A stretch of 64,000 nt of DNA from Hemerocallis citrina (Eukaryota; Streptophyta; Magnoliopsida; Asparagales; Asphodelaceae). The first letter of the stretch is position 1. Every line of letters starts with the position of its first letter. The notes below the pieces were generated by a model, which saw nothing but the letters and a program-made list of their open reading frames with translations, had not been told where the DNA came from and made no database searches. Where the stretch lies: positions 85,380,853-85,444,852 of the forward strand of contig CM030367.1 of NCBI GenBank assembly GCA_017893485.1. The letters are read 5' to 3'. This document shows positions 21,808 through 33,680 of this stretch, in pieces. Position numbers and translations under genes: made by a program.

Positions 21808-23330
21808 CAACGAGTTCGGAGTCCAACACTTGGCTCGATTCCGCTTCAAATTACTCGCTCATAAGCGGGTAAGAAGTGGTTCGCCATTCGGAACTGCTAT
21901 CACAACCGTTGAATCTCTCTTAAACAATGATTTCGGAGTCCAACACTTGGCTCGATTCTGCTTCAAATTACTCGCTCATAAGCGGGTAAGAAGTGGTTTG
22001 CCATTCGGAACTGCTCCCACAACCGTTGAATCTCTCTTAAACAACCAGTTCGGAGTCCAACACTTGGCTCGATTCTGCTTCAAATTACTCGCTCATAAGC
22101 GGGTAAGAAGTGGTTCGCCATTTGGAACTGCTCCCACAACCGTTGAATCTCTCGTAAACAACGAGTTCGGAGTCCAACACTTGGCTCGATTCCGCTTCAA
22201 ATTACTCGCTCATAAGCAGGTAAGAAGTGGTTCATCATTCGAAACTGCTCTCACAACCGTTGAATCTCTCTTAAATAACGAGTTCGGAGCTCACAACTCT
22301 CCCCTAGAGTTGCTCCTCAAACTCGTCTCCCAAATGGCTCTCTCCTAGAGCCAAGCACTTCGCTCTGCTCCCCTCCAAAGCGGACCTCTTCTCAATGAGT
22401 TCGGAGCTCAAAACTCTCCCCTAGAGTTGCACCCCAAACTCATCTCCCAAATGGCTCTCTCCTAGAGCCAAACTCGTCGCTCCGCTCACCTCCAAAGCGG
22501 ACCTCTTTTCAACTAGTTCGGAGCATACAGCTCTCTCCTAGAGTTGCTCCTCGAACTCGTCTCCCAAATGGCTCTCTCCTAGAGCCAAGCTCTTCGCTCC
22601 GCTCCCCTCCAAAGCGGACCTCTTCTCAACAAGTTCGGAGCTCAAAACTCTCCCCTGGAGTTGCTCCCCAAACTCGTCTCCCAAATGGCTCTCTCCTAGA
22701 GGCAAGCTCTTCGCTCCGCTTACCTCCAAAGCGGACCTCTTCTCAACTAGTTCGGAGCATACAACTCTCTCTTAGAATTGCTCCTCGAACTCGTCTCCTA
22801 AATGGCTCTCTCCTAGAGCCAAGCTCTTCACTCCGCTCACCTCCAAAGCGGACCACTTCTCCACTAGTTCGGAACACAAAACTCTCTCCTAGAGTTGCTC
22901 CTCAAAATTGTCTCCCAAATGGCTCTCTCCTAGAGCCAAGCTCTTCGCTCCGCTCGTCTCTAAAGCGGACCTCTTCTCAACAGGTTCGAAGCACAACTCT
23001 CTCCTAGAGTTGCTCCTCAAACTTGTCTACTAAATGACTCTCTCCTAGAGCCAAGCTCTTCGGGCTGCTCGCCCCTCGAGCGGGCCTCTTCTAAGCGAGT
23101 TCGGAGCTCAAAAATCTCCCCTAGAGTTTCTTCTCAAACTCGTCTCACGAATTGCTTTCTCCTAGAGCCTTGTGATGTTCTTCACTCCCTTCGCCTCACG
23201 AGTGCCCTTCCTCTCAATGGGCTCCGAGCTAGAACTCTCCCTAGGAGTTGCTCCTTGCACTCACCCCCAAGAATGGAACTTCCCATGGCTCTTACGAGGA
23301 TCTTCCTAGCTCATCTTCTTCGCTCCTAGG
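21697..23330 (+). repeat. 117-bp tandem array, about 13-14 units
   Basis: Units begin with GAGTTCGGAG or variants at 21697, 21812, 21929, 22046, 22163, 22280, 22397, 22514, 22631, 22748, 22865, 22982, 23098 and about 23219. The spacing is almost always exactly 117. There are two subtypes: the first five units (CCAACACTTGGCTCGATT, CGCTCATAAGCGGGTAAG) and the later units (AACTCTC(C/T)CCTAGAGTTGC, CTCCAAAGCGGACC). Because 117 is 39 codons, one frame stays open for 215 residues (21701-22348) as a repeated 39-residue motif; this is a by-product of the period, not evidence for a gene. The same monomer occurs in A. Confidence 0.95.
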
Positions 23331-25435
23331 AGTGGAGCTCCTCTTCGAAGCTTCTGAAGACCAAAACACTCCTCAACTTCATCAAGACAAAGATATTGCA
23401 GGACTATTTTGATCATGAAGAAGGGTGATTCTTCCACCCATTTCTGAAGAGAACTTGTAGACCTCCGAGTTAGCTTCGAAACGAGGGGTCGCACGCCCCG
23501 ATCGGACCTCCATAGCACAAGGAAAGTGGATCGCAACACAGCTACGCTGAGTTACCGAGCTACAATGCCGAGCTACTGGGGCACCGATCTCCGTATTGGG
23601 AAAAAAACACCCCCGAGCTCCTTGGACAGTCAGATCGTCCAGATATTCATGCCATGGCTGATGGATGACTCAGATTTTGCCACGTCTCCACAAAATGACA
23701 AGATCACGTTTTTTCGTTATCTGGGCCTCTTGCCTTGTGATTCGCACCAAGATCCGATCAACCGTCCAGATGGAGCCACGCAGCTCGGATCTGAAATCCG
23801 AGCTACCGAACTACCGAACTGCAAAATGGCAAAAAATGTACCTCAAAATCCGTGCTCGGACAAAGTGGAAGAAAGAAAAAGAGGCTAACGGGTCGGGTTT
23901 GGATCCGATACCCACAATCCGACCCGTACCCTTCTTCATTCTTCTTCTTCTTCAGCATTTTCCCGCCAAAAACCAGCAGAACAAAACCCAAACTTCCCTT
24001 CTTCACTACGCCGAGCTCCGCACGCCGCCGAGCTCTTCCTCCATCCGCGAGCTCTCTCATCTCCACCTCCACTTCGCGAGCACCAACCGCGTCATTGAGC
24101 TCTCACCTCCAAGCTCCATTTCGACGCCGAACCCATTACCGAGCTCGAGCTCCACAGGCCCCTCACGGTGCCGAGCTCTCTCTCTCTCCAAGCTCAACCC
24201 ATTATCAAGCTCCGAAGCTCCTCGCTATGCCAAGCTCCACCTTCCTCTCCCCTCTACACCGAGCTTCTCTCCACCACTGTGTCGAGGTCTCCTTCATGAG
24301 CTCGCCTCCAAGCTTCGATCGAACCGATCAAGCTCCGAAGCTGAGCACCAAGCTTGAGCTCCACAGGCCCCTCACATTGCCGAGCTCTCTCTCTCCCCAA
24401 GCTCAACCCATTATTAAGCTCCGAAGCTGAGCACCGAGCTCGAGCTCCCAAACTTCCTCGCTGAGCTCTGTTGCGTCGACCTCACCCTCGACCAACCCCA
24501 TGGCCGACCCCCGGAGCTCCACCCTCGCTGACGCCGAGCTTGAGCCAGCTCCCCGCCATCTCCTTTCACCCACGCCGAACTCCTCTCTGACGCGAGCTTC
24601 TCTCGCTGTTGAGGTGACGCCGAAGGAAGGAGATGAAGAAGTTGCAGGAGAAGGAGGAAGGAGGAAGGAGGAGAGCGGGAGAGAAAAGAAACAGAGAAAA
24701 AGAAAAAGAGCAGAGGAGAAAGAAAGAAAGAAAAAAAAAGCCACGTGGCATCGCCACGTGGTGTCACCTCTAACTTCGGCCAGATCCGAGGACGGCTGCC
24801 GAGCTACCGGGGCACCGACTTCCACATGTGGAGAAAAATGCTACCGAGCCACACGCACCGTCCGATCATCTCATAATCGCGCCACGACGCGATCGACGCT
24901 CAGAAACGCGCCACGTGTCTAGAAAATGATCCACTTTGTGATACGCACCATATGATCATGATCAACGTCCAGAAATGCACCACATGTCCAGGTAATATTT
25001 AATTTAATTTATTTATTTATTTATTTGATTTAATTATTTAAAAAAATCCGAAAAATTAATTAAAAATCGAAAAAATTAATTAAAAAATTCTAAAAATAAT
25101 TATTAAATTAGGAAAATAATTTTAAAATTCTGAAAATAATAATTATTAAATTAGAATAATTAGTTAATATTTTCGATAATTAATTATTTAATTCGAAAAA
25201 TGAATAAAAAATTCAAAAAAATGAGGAAAAATTCAGAAAAATTTGGAAAAATCACAAAAAATCCAAAAAATTATGAGGATATTTTTTGGCAGTTTACAAG
25301 CCCAGAATAACACCGTTACACCTCGAGCAAGATCCGAACTCCCTTAATAACACCGATAAAATCCTGTACGCCATTAGACCAACAAAACTACTCCTTAAAG
25401 ACTCTAAAACTCAGTCTCCAGGTGTGGGGGGCTCG
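23331..25435 (+). other. Element B non-coding 3' region
   Basis: From 23331 to 24940 the sequence is GC-rich with many GAGCTC/AAGCTC words. An about 80-bp block (GAGCTCCACAGGCCCCTCAC onward) is repeated at 24148 and 24355. Overlapping Ser/Pro/Arg-rich ORFs occur in several frames on both strands (for example 23665-24357 and 24403-24825); none shows a known domain. From 24986 to 25290 it is strongly AT-rich (TTAATTATT, AAAAATTC). The 3' end is the purine tract next to the LTR. I see no gene. Confidence 0.6.
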
Positions 25436-26007
25436 TGATATGGCTAAAAATAGGATTAAATCGGGACCGTTCAAATTGGGCACGAATCTTAAAGCTTAGG
25501 GGTAAAACGGTAATTTCACCTACAAACGGGTCTGAAATGGAAACTGGGTCTTTCTTCAAAGTCCAATAACCCATGAACAGATCTGTCTTACTGGGTACGG
25601 GTCCCAACCCATTATAAACCAGTTCAGCAGGATAAAGAAGAATTCAGATTCATAATTATCCCTAAGAAGTGATCTTAAGCGCTTGTATCCATTCACACCA
25701 GGAAGTAGAGATATTTTCATATCTCGAAATCGATCCCTAAGGCGACTATAAATACCCCTCTCTCTCCACTGTTATGAGGTAATCAATACTTTTCCAATAA
25801 AAGCTCTTTCTTAATCATTCAGATTACTGACAAGAGCGTCGGAGGGATCCATCCCGATGTCTCGCATTTTTTACAGGTTCGCAGCAGTGGAAAGAGACCA
25901 AGTCAACACATCGGTGAAGGTCAACAGGTCAACAGGTTTGCTTTATTATTTTCTCCAAGAATCCACAAATTCATCTGTTTGCTCCCACACCAAAATCAGC
26001 AACAACA
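25436..26007 (+). repeat. 3' LTR of element B
   Basis: Begins TGATATGGCTAAAAATAGG and ends AGCAACAACA; GGTCC target duplication follows. Colinear with the 5' LTR apart from about 40 substitutions and a 10-bp deletion after GTCGGAGGG. Confidence 0.95.
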
Positions 26008-26193
26008 GGTCCCTATGAAATTGGCACCATAAGCTCTTGTCACTTTTCTTGCCAGGCGTGTTCATCCAAGGAGGGTGACAGAGCGATCCATCCCCTTCGA
26101 TTTCCAAGAGGACCGTTGATATGCTAGCATTAACGGAGTGAACTTGTTGAAGCGAGGCGCCGGGGGAGGACGACGTTGGCCTAACCCATCCTT

Positions 26194-26860
26194 CTAGGAC
26201 TTCTTCGGCCCTTCTTCACAGGTATTCATCCATTTATTCCTAGATGAAGGTTCTCCTTGGTGCTCGGGATGAAGAGCTTCTTCAACTCGGATGTACTTGT
26301 CACTATCTAGTAAGAGTTCGGAGAAGTCCTCGAGTGGGGGTGGGGGGGTCTTTGTCGGGGGTGATTTGATATTGGTGTGACAGATGTTGTGTCTGAATGC
26401 AGCAGCTGCTATTGCTGAGTCAAGGGATGGTATTGACCGGGACTCTACTTTGAAGCGTCGGACACAATCCTTGAGAAGATCCTTATCCCTTTGCTTCAAG
26501 TTGAGCAAGGAAGCATTCATCTTCTCAGCTTTGCGACTGCCTAGGTTGGGATGAGTTCTTTGGGCTGATCGAAGAAGTGGATAGACCCTGGAGAGAGGCT
26601 GGAGTACCATTCCTATGTTGATCCCTTCAGGGTTATTGGGAACATTTTACGTAGGAGTGCATCAGAGGCTCAATGGATAATTATGAGGTTCTTGAAACCC
26701 TTGATAAGATCCGCTGGGTCGGATTATCCGTTGTAAGACTCGAAGGTTGGCAGCTTGAAGTTCTATGAAATAGGGGCTTCAAGAACTGATCTGGAGAATG
26801 GGGGTCGGCTGGGGCGGTGGCCTCTGCCTTGACAATCCTCCGCTTGGCCAATTTGAGCAA
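26194..26860 (-). pseudogene. Element A gag core
   Basis: On the minus strand, about 26790-26600 reads FKLPTFESYNG, SDPADLIKGFKNL, SDALLRKMFPITLKG and EWYSSLSPGSI, matching K's gag core block by block (FKPPQFETYTGETDP, SDAVLCKTFPATLKG, KWYSRLAPSSI). The 138-residue open stretch 26610-26194 continues with NASLLNLKQRDKDLLKDCVRRF and SDKYIRVEEAL, the capsid C-terminal block of Tat gag. Stops interrupt the core. Element B separates this gag from A's pol. Confidence 0.85.
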
Positions 26861-27315
26861 GGCGGTCCTTCATCTCTTAGAGGTGATGAAGGACCAGGTC
26901 TTCTCGTCCATTGGATCAAGTTGACCAGTGGGACTCTTCTTATTGCACCGCTCTAGGATTGTAATCGCTTGTTTAACGTAGGATTGTGATCGCTTGTTTG
27001 ACGGTCTCTGTTCGGGGAAACTCAGAGGGCTTTTAGGACATGGTCTTTAAAGTCACATAACTCAGCCCGGGTGATGGGTGCCACCCCTTCTCTTTTGTTC
27101 TTGGGAGCCTGTTGACTGATTGCAATCGGGATCCTCTCATGTCTTAACCCTCTTGGCGAGGGCTTTCGACATTATTTCTGTTACCTAGGAGAAGGGCTTC
27201 TCATGCTCCCATGGTTCTCTGAGTGGGGGACTTCATCCCAATAATGCTTTTCATCTAAGAGCTGAAGGAGGTTTATCCTTGGTAGTCGAGAGTTGATGAC
27301 ATCGTGAAGATCTAG

Positions 27316-27609
27316 CTACACAGGGGTACTGTGGAGGGAGTGGTCGTGCGGACCGACCCCCGGTTCTCGACCAGAGGGGGTCTGGGATGGTTGAGATGGG
27401 AGCTTGTCGACACAGCCCCACTGGGAGGAGGTTGCGGCAAAGGAACTGGAGGTGGCGACGGTTGGTGAGGAGGCTGTGACGGCTGAAAAGGAGGGTCCAC
27501 CGGGTAGCTGGCGGCAGCCGCTGCTTTTGGTTTTCTTGCTGGAGGCATGGCCAAAAGTGGTTTTTTTCTCGGCGAAATCAGACCGGAGAGGTAGATCTAT
27601 AGTTTCCAA
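27316..27609 (-). pseudogene. Element A gag N-terminus (probable)
   Basis: A 97-residue open stretch whose ATG (27609) lies in the PBS region, as expected for the first gag codon area. It is Ser/Pro/Thr-rich with a basic start (FAEKKTTFGHASSKKTKSSG), comparable in composition to K's gag N-terminus but not alignable with confidence. Between 26860 and 27316 the frame is broken. Confidence 0.45.
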
Positions 27610-27621
27610 TAGACGGTGCCA
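27604..27621 (-). promoter_or_regulatory. primer-binding site, element A (mutated)
   Basis: On the minus strand TGGCACCGTCTATTGGAA, three bases after the LTR end; it differs from the B and K site (TGGCGCCGTCTGTGGGAA) at a few positions, mostly transitions. Confidence 0.8.
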
Positions 27622-27624
27622 ATC

Positions 27625-28266
27625 TATTGCTATTTTTTTCTGGTGCGGGAGAAATCAGATAATGAGTACTTTTTAAGGGAGAAACTTACTATTTGAATTG
27701 TCGATCAGACCTGAATTTGCGATTGCTGAACTCTCCTTAATCTGAGTCTGAACGGTTGAGAGCGCTTTGATCTGGATCGAACGACTGAAAGATCGCCGAT
27801 GAGCCTACACAAAGTCTGAACATCGGGGTTAACCACTCATAATACCCTCCGACGGTCAAGTCAATAACTCAGAGAATGATTAACTTTTTTGTGGCAAAAT
27901 ATTGATTACTTGTTACGGATTGAGGGGTGAGAGTATTTATAGGCTAGAAGTCTTGATCCCAACGAAAAATATGACAAGGTATCTTTTTCAGATTTAGTTT
28001 TGGGATTCCCTTCGTTAAGAGGTAGAATTAGTTTTTTAATTTATGATTTGGGATATTTGTCTGCCAGCTATAATTAGCTAGAAATCCCTCTTTCTTAGAC
28101 TGTAAGTAAGCCTTATCTGGCCGAGTAGTATTTATGGGCTTGGAGGCGGCCCATGTTTCTCTAGTGGGCATGCAATTGCTGTAAAGTTATTGTTCTGCAT
28201 CTGGAAGCTTTGAAATGCATGACCGAATCGTACGACCCTAATTTATTGCAATTTTTACCGGTATCA
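27625..28266 (-). repeat. 5' LTR of element A
   Basis: On the minus strand it begins TGATACCGGTAAAAATTGC and ends next to the PBS, 642 bp long, close to K's 623 bp. It shares the promoter block (CTATAAATACTC; TATA at 27941-27934), then CAAGTAATCAATATTTT and GTCGGAGGGT with B and K. From 28267 to 28333 there are 67 AT-rich bases without features. Confidence 0.82.
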
Positions 28267-30996
28267 CCTCCTCTTCAAGGTAATAAGTCAAGAATGCCTA
28301 TTTAACATTAATTTAATGTATCCAAGATTTTTTTGTAACGCCCCATAATTTCTAATATAATATTTTGGATTAATAAATAAATTTTAAATGAATTTATTTA
28401 ACTATTTTGAATTTATCTGAAATGGTTGTTTTGCACGTGCAAAACATGTGCAAATATTTTGAAATGCAAGTTTTTAGAATTTTGAGTTGCTAAATAAATT
28501 ATCTTATTTATAATTGGATATATTTTAATTTTTGGGAATTTTCTGAATAAGAGAAACTGCTTTTGTAAATATTTCGAAAGAAGAAATTTTTTTGTAAAAA
28601 GTCATTTGGGGGTAAAATTTGAATTCAAAAAAAGATTGGCTGCATTTTGGGGGCCGGTTTTGGCAGTGGAGAGATTTGGGGGTGAAATTCTATGCATTGA
28701 AATTGATTTGATTTGATTTGATTGAACAAATAATTAATTATGCAAATTGGGACTTCTAGGGGGGTTATTTGTAAAATTTCCTCAAAGAAACCCTAGGAAG
28801 GGATCCCGGCCTATTTAGAGGGAAGAAATTTTTCGGCCTCACTTCTTTTCTTTTGTCTTTGGTGATTTTTGATATTGGAGAGGTGATCTATTGCTTGGAG
28901 GAGGAGACTACTACTTTGTATCAATTTTGTTCTTGAGGTGGGTAACACTCCAACTCTCTTGCTATATTTTATCTGATAATTATATGGCATCATGCTAGGG
29001 ATGAACAATTGTTAGCCATGGATTGTATGTAGCGTGATTGTAGTACTTGTAAAGATGTATGTATGATATGAGATTGTTGATTATAAGGCATAAAGATTGA
29101 ATCTTGATTGTGTATGGATCTAAAATAATTTGTTCATGAATAATGGAGTTTTCTATGCATGACATATCAAATTTTTGTTTGTAGAAATAAATCTAATGAA
29201 CCTATATGTTATCGTAGATGTCTAGATCTCATTGTATGATATAAAAAAAAACATGATTTGACGTAATTAAAAGATGAATTTTTTATGAGTTTTACTGGTT
29301 TTAATTGGAATTCATGAGTTGAAAACTAGAATTTTTATACATCAATTTCATGTTAAAACCCATTGAAAAAGATATATTTTGATGTTGTGAACATGGGATT
29401 AGGGTTTCATGGTTCAACCCTAAACCTAGGGTTTGGGGGGCTTGGTTTGATGGCTGCACAACAACCTGGGGTTGCACTGTACCAACCCGAGCACTGTGCA
29501 TATCCAGGGCTGCTATTTGAGTTGTCTTTGGGTTTCGGTTTAGAGAATTGGGTTTAGGTATGTGTGTTTGTGAAGATGTTGTGTGTTAGGGTTTGACAAC
29601 CCTAGTGTGCACATGGATGAGTATATGTATGTATTTAAATCTAGTATTTGCATGAAGTTTAATTGATTCTTTTGATCATGTTTCGATTGTGCATATTTTA
29701 GATTATGTTGAAATCTACTTTCAGATTCTAATGTATTCATGTAATAATTTTGAGGTTCCAAATATCTATTTTTATGGAGTAAATTCTCAGTTTTGAGGAG
29801 ATATATGTTTCAGTTTTAGAGATTAAAATATTGAATTCTAAATGACTATTTTCAGTTTCAAAAGCGGTAAATTTCATATTTTTTAGAACTAAAGAATTTC
29901 AGATTTTAGGGATGAGATCCCAGATAATAAGGAGACTTGTTTCAGTTTAAGTTGATTGGATTAAAGAGAAATTTATTAGGTTTTATGTATGTATGGAAAG
30001 CGAGATTTAAAAGTGAAATTTAAAGGATTTTGTGGATTGGATTTTGTTTCCATATAAGAAAGAGTTTTATGGCAATAACGGATTATTAAAAGAAATATGA
30101 GTAATGAAGTGATTTGTGGATGTACAAATGTTTATTTCTGGAATGAGATATTCATGTTTGAGATTTTGATTCACATCCGTGGTGTTGTGGGAAAGTATTG
30201 TTTTTTCGGAAAAGAGTATATAAAAAGTATTTTGAATTATTGAACCAAGTGGGGTTTTTGCTTGTGATTAGGATTATTGTGATTAGGATTATTAGTCGTT
30301 GATTTGGGAGCACTAGATACTGAGCGAGCCAAGAGTACCGGTAGTGGATATTTTTATTGTAGGAAATTAGCCTGCGGGGCTAGCGTTCCAAGTTTGGCAA
30401 GTGAAGTCCGGTAGGGTAGATCTAGTTCTAGGTGGCTCAGCTTATTATTATTACAAATCTACGGATGAGCACTAAGTTGGGAGTTGTGACGATGTAACAT
30501 CCTGAATTTTATTTATAAGAGTTTGTGATTTTACGTGTTTTGCACGTATAATTTCAGATGCATTTTTTTTCTAGAAAAATATTTCTTTATAGCATGAACA
30601 AGTAATTATTCTTTTTATTTTCTAAAGAAGCCTATTTTTAAAAGCCTAATTAAATCCTAGGCCTAATTATCTCTTTCTAGCCCACTATAATTAATTAATT
30701 AATTAATTTACTAGAGCTCATGGTCATTTGGCCCATTAGTGAGCCCATTTAATTTAATTCCTCTTTTAATTAGCTGAACTTTTATTGTAGACCAAAGTTG
30801 GCATGTGCATTGCACTAGCACGTGCAAGTGCACCTATGGGGATAGGCCGGATTGTGCAAAGAGAGAGGGAGAGATGGGTGAAGTGGGGAGGTGATTGCTC
30901 CATCATGGGTAGTTGCTACAACTCCCTAATTCATCTTGGCCTTTGATCCTTAACTTGTTCGATTATTCCTAGCCTTCCATTTGCACACAAAATTAG

Positions 30997-31004
30997 TATA
31001 AATA
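30997..31004 (+). promoter_or_regulatory. TATA box, family-2 solo LTR
   Basis: TATAAATA followed by CCCCCCTCACTCACTC, a typical pyrimidine-rich start region. Confidence 0.6.
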
Positions 31005-31991
31005 CCCCCCTCACTCACTCACATTTACCCTTGAAAAAGAATTGAAAAGAAAGAAAGAAAGACAAAATTGTGAGAAAAAGATTAGGAGTGTTGTGAGTTA
31101 AAAGATTGAGTGCTAGTTGGTGTGTGTACTCATCCTAGGAAGTGGCCGGCATATTTCAAAAAAAAGCAAGGGAGAGGGCTCGGGTTTCATACAAGCAAGG
31201 AGGATACGTCAATTGGTGGCTCGAACTAGGAGGAGAAGGCTACCCTTGTTCATTCTAGGAGATCCTTAGGAGTTCTTGTTTGTTTTCTCTCCAATAGAGG
31301 TGGGCAATTTTCTCCAACTTCTAACTAGTTACCATGCTAGGTTTATGTTTGGGATCATGTTAGAGTAAACAAGAAAAGGAAATATTACTTTATGTTAGTA
31401 CCAAGTTTAAGGAGAAAATGAACCCATGTGGAATTACGTGAAATAAGTAGTAAAATTGATTGAATGATGTGAATAGAAATATTGTTGTGATAACTTGATA
31501 ATATACTTGTTTGTTAATTAAGAAAATATGAATCTCTATGTTGAAATGTTCATGTATGTGAAAAAAATGCAATATGAAGAAATGTGTTGTTTATAAGATG
31601 TGAACTCTGAGAAGTCTCCATGGTATGAAAGTAGATTGATTAACAAATCATAAATGTTTATTGTTAGTAAGATTGATACAAAAATTCCCAAATTTACATG
31701 TTGGAAAGAAAGAAAAATGAACATTTTGTAATTAGGACTAAGTTAAGAGAAGATTGGATTTTATTGATAAAAGAAGAAAAGGAGGAAATTATTATTTTAA
31801 TAAAGAGTAACCCATTTGAGAATTGTCAAATTAGAATTCTCTTTGAAAAGAGACAAATTAAGAGGACATAAAGCTTTGTGACCATTTTCGTACAAATAAA
31901 AGAATCGTCTTTTATATGAAAAATGAGAGTTAAATGGTTTTTAAAAATCTTAAGTTACTGTATAAATTCCAAATTTCGGATTTTAGTTGCA

Positions 31992-32135
31992 GAACAGTCG
32001 ATCGAGTATGCCTTAACGGTCGACTGTCCTGACTATTTAATTTTTGAGTTTTAAATCATCACAGAACAGTCAACCAACTATGCTTTAACAGTCGACTACC
32101 CTGACTATTTGATTTTCGAGTTTTAAATGTTTTTA
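31992..32135. repeat. 72-bp tandem duplication with GTCGACT motifs
   Basis: GAACAGTC... at 31992 is repeated at 32064. Each unit contains two GTCGA-type motifs (31998 and 32019; then diverged and 32091), CCTGACTATTT and TTTTAAAT. It lies inside the solo family-2 LTR. Confidence 0.88.
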
Positions 32136-33496
32136 GATAAAAAAAAATGTATTGTTTAAAAGAGTTTTGAAAAGAGATTTTTGATAATGGGAAATCGAAA
32201 GTGTGAGTTTTAGATTTGGTATTGATAAAATGAGAATAAGAGAATTATGTGGAAAGAATGAATTATGAATGTGACAAATGAAATTTATTCTATGCATGAA
32301 ATTGTACATGAAAGTGAAATCAAATATCATGATGAATTATGAAAGGTCTTATGAATATGAATACACAAATGCTATGAACATGAAATGGAATTGAAAGCTA
32401 GAGGGTAGCTAAGCCTTATACCGGCATTGAAAGATATTTTTGAGATGAGATATTAAAAAAAAAGACCAAGTTTGGGTCGTATTGTTGAATTAATGGTTAA
32501 GACCGGTATAGAGGAAGTGCTAACTCTAGGGGATTGATTTTATTCATGATTCAAATAAACTAAGAACTAGATACATAGTGGAGATGTGACGAAAGTAAGA
32601 GAAAAACACGAGTATGAGGGCCATCGGATTGGCGGTGTGAGAGTGATTCATAGATTGCCTGCTTGATGCGTCATGTTATGGCGTGACCACTACTTCGAAA
32701 TTATCGTCCCGGTGGCGACGCTTGTGGGGTGTTTGGTGACTACGGGTGGTGCCATCGTTCCATGACAGAGGTTGAATTGTCCACAGACTGCCTGCATGAT
32801 ACGTCATGTCAGTGCGTGGGATTCCCCTCCAGATTGTCTGGACATGGGCTCGTAACTCATAGAACATCTAGGATACTTACCGTATTTACCATAGTAGTTT
32901 AAGTCATGGGGAGGGATTGAACCCTACAAGATGAAGTACGATTAAGAGCTTACCCTCAGACCTATGTAGTATAGGATACATAGAATCCGAACAAGTGCTC
33001 ATTAGTGTCATATATTATGAATAAATGCATTAAGGACTAAGTGCACACCACAACACGACATCAATAGGATAGTCCCCGTAGTTTTGTTTTGTGACAAGTG
33101 TGTGCTTTCTAAGTAGGAGAAAATTGATGTGTTATATCCTTGCGTCAGTTGAATGAGCTGACGAGCCTACAGTTTCCATGCAGGACAAAGTGAATGAAAA
33201 AGACTAAGGAGGAATTGATGCTTAAACAATTGTTCAAGTGTTGTTTTCTTCCATTAATGTAAATGATGTAAATTTGCTTCCGCTGTTTAACTGTAACTTG
33301 ATGTAATAAAGTTTTTAAATTCCTTGTAAAATTGTATGAAGAGAAGTGTAAAGATCCTGGAACTTCGAATTCAGTCTTATTTGGTATTCGGGGTGTTACA
33401 GACGAAACTTGGGCAACGTAAGTATGTGCTATATTTTTCGTCGAGCGGATACATTCCGGTACTGTGTATTTGTTGTTTCTCTATAATATTTTTGCT

Positions 33497-33680
33497 CATC
33501 GAGGGTCGGTAGGCCTATTCGCGGAATTTCTAGAAGTGAGACAGATTTGGTATGTTCGCGCGTCGAGGGTCAGTAGGCCTATTCTCGGGACGTAAGATAT
33601 GTTCGAGTGTTGAGGGTTGGCAGGCCTATTCGTGGAATGTACGGTGTATCTGTGCGTTGAGGGTCGGCATGCCTATTCGG
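33497..33680. repeat. imperfect tandem repeat, about 46-63 bp, four units
   Basis: TCGAGGGTCGGTAGGCCTATTC and close variants start near 33499, 33562, 33610 and 33656. It lies in the family-2 LTR just right of the nested solo LTR. Confidence 0.8.

Larger units (their letters stand above)
20188..26007 (+). mobile_element. Element B: internally deleted Tat-type LTR element, TSD GGTCC
   Basis: Two direct LTRs (20188-20771 and 25436-26007) bound it, with GGTCC on both sides (20183-20187 and 26008-26012). Inside are a PBS, a gag N-terminal remnant with one stop, a long 117-bp array, a GC-rich then AT-rich segment, and a purine tract (AGGTGTGGGGGGCTCG) before the 3' LTR. No pol is present. By eye the LTRs differ at about 40 of 570 aligned bases plus a 10-bp gap, so insertion is not recent. 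Transposition would have needed proteins from a relative such as K. Confidence 0.95.
17160..28266 (-). mobile_element. Tat-type Ty3/gypsy element A, degenerate, split by element B
   Basis: Read on the minus strand: 5' LTR (27625-28266), PBS (27604-27621), gag (27609 to about 26020), then interruption by element B (20188-26007, TSD GGTCC), then protease, RT, RNase H and the integrase C-terminus (19600 to 17752), then a 117-bp tandem repeat (17163-17545). The left end abuts a family-2 LTR and no 3' LTR is seen. RNase H runs into the integrase C-terminus with no integrase core. Multiple stops and frameshifts mark it as an old copy. Intact element K at 62149 is a recognisable relative. Confidence 0.85.
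30493..33400 (+). repeat. solo LTR, gypsy LTR family 2, TSD GACGA
   Basis: Begins TGTAACATCC and ends GGGGTGTTACA, with GACGA immediately before (30488-30492) and after (33401-33405). Length 2908 bp, no internal domain. TATA box at 30997-31004, donor-like GAGGTGGGCAA at about 31298, candidate acceptor CATGCAG ending 33183, and a terminal signal GATGTAATAAAG at about 33300. It lies inside a family-2 LTR of another subtype. Confidence 0.94.

Noticed and set aside
21701..22348. 215-codon ORF with a 39-residue repeat
   Set aside because: It arises because the 117-bp satellite period is a multiple of three; it is not in the gag frame and has no independent support.
23665..24825. Several long overlapping ORFs (140-230 codons) on both strands
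   Set aside because: They overlap in multiple frames of a GC-rich GAGCTC-repeat region inside element B, are Ser/Pro/Arg-rich and show no recognised domain.
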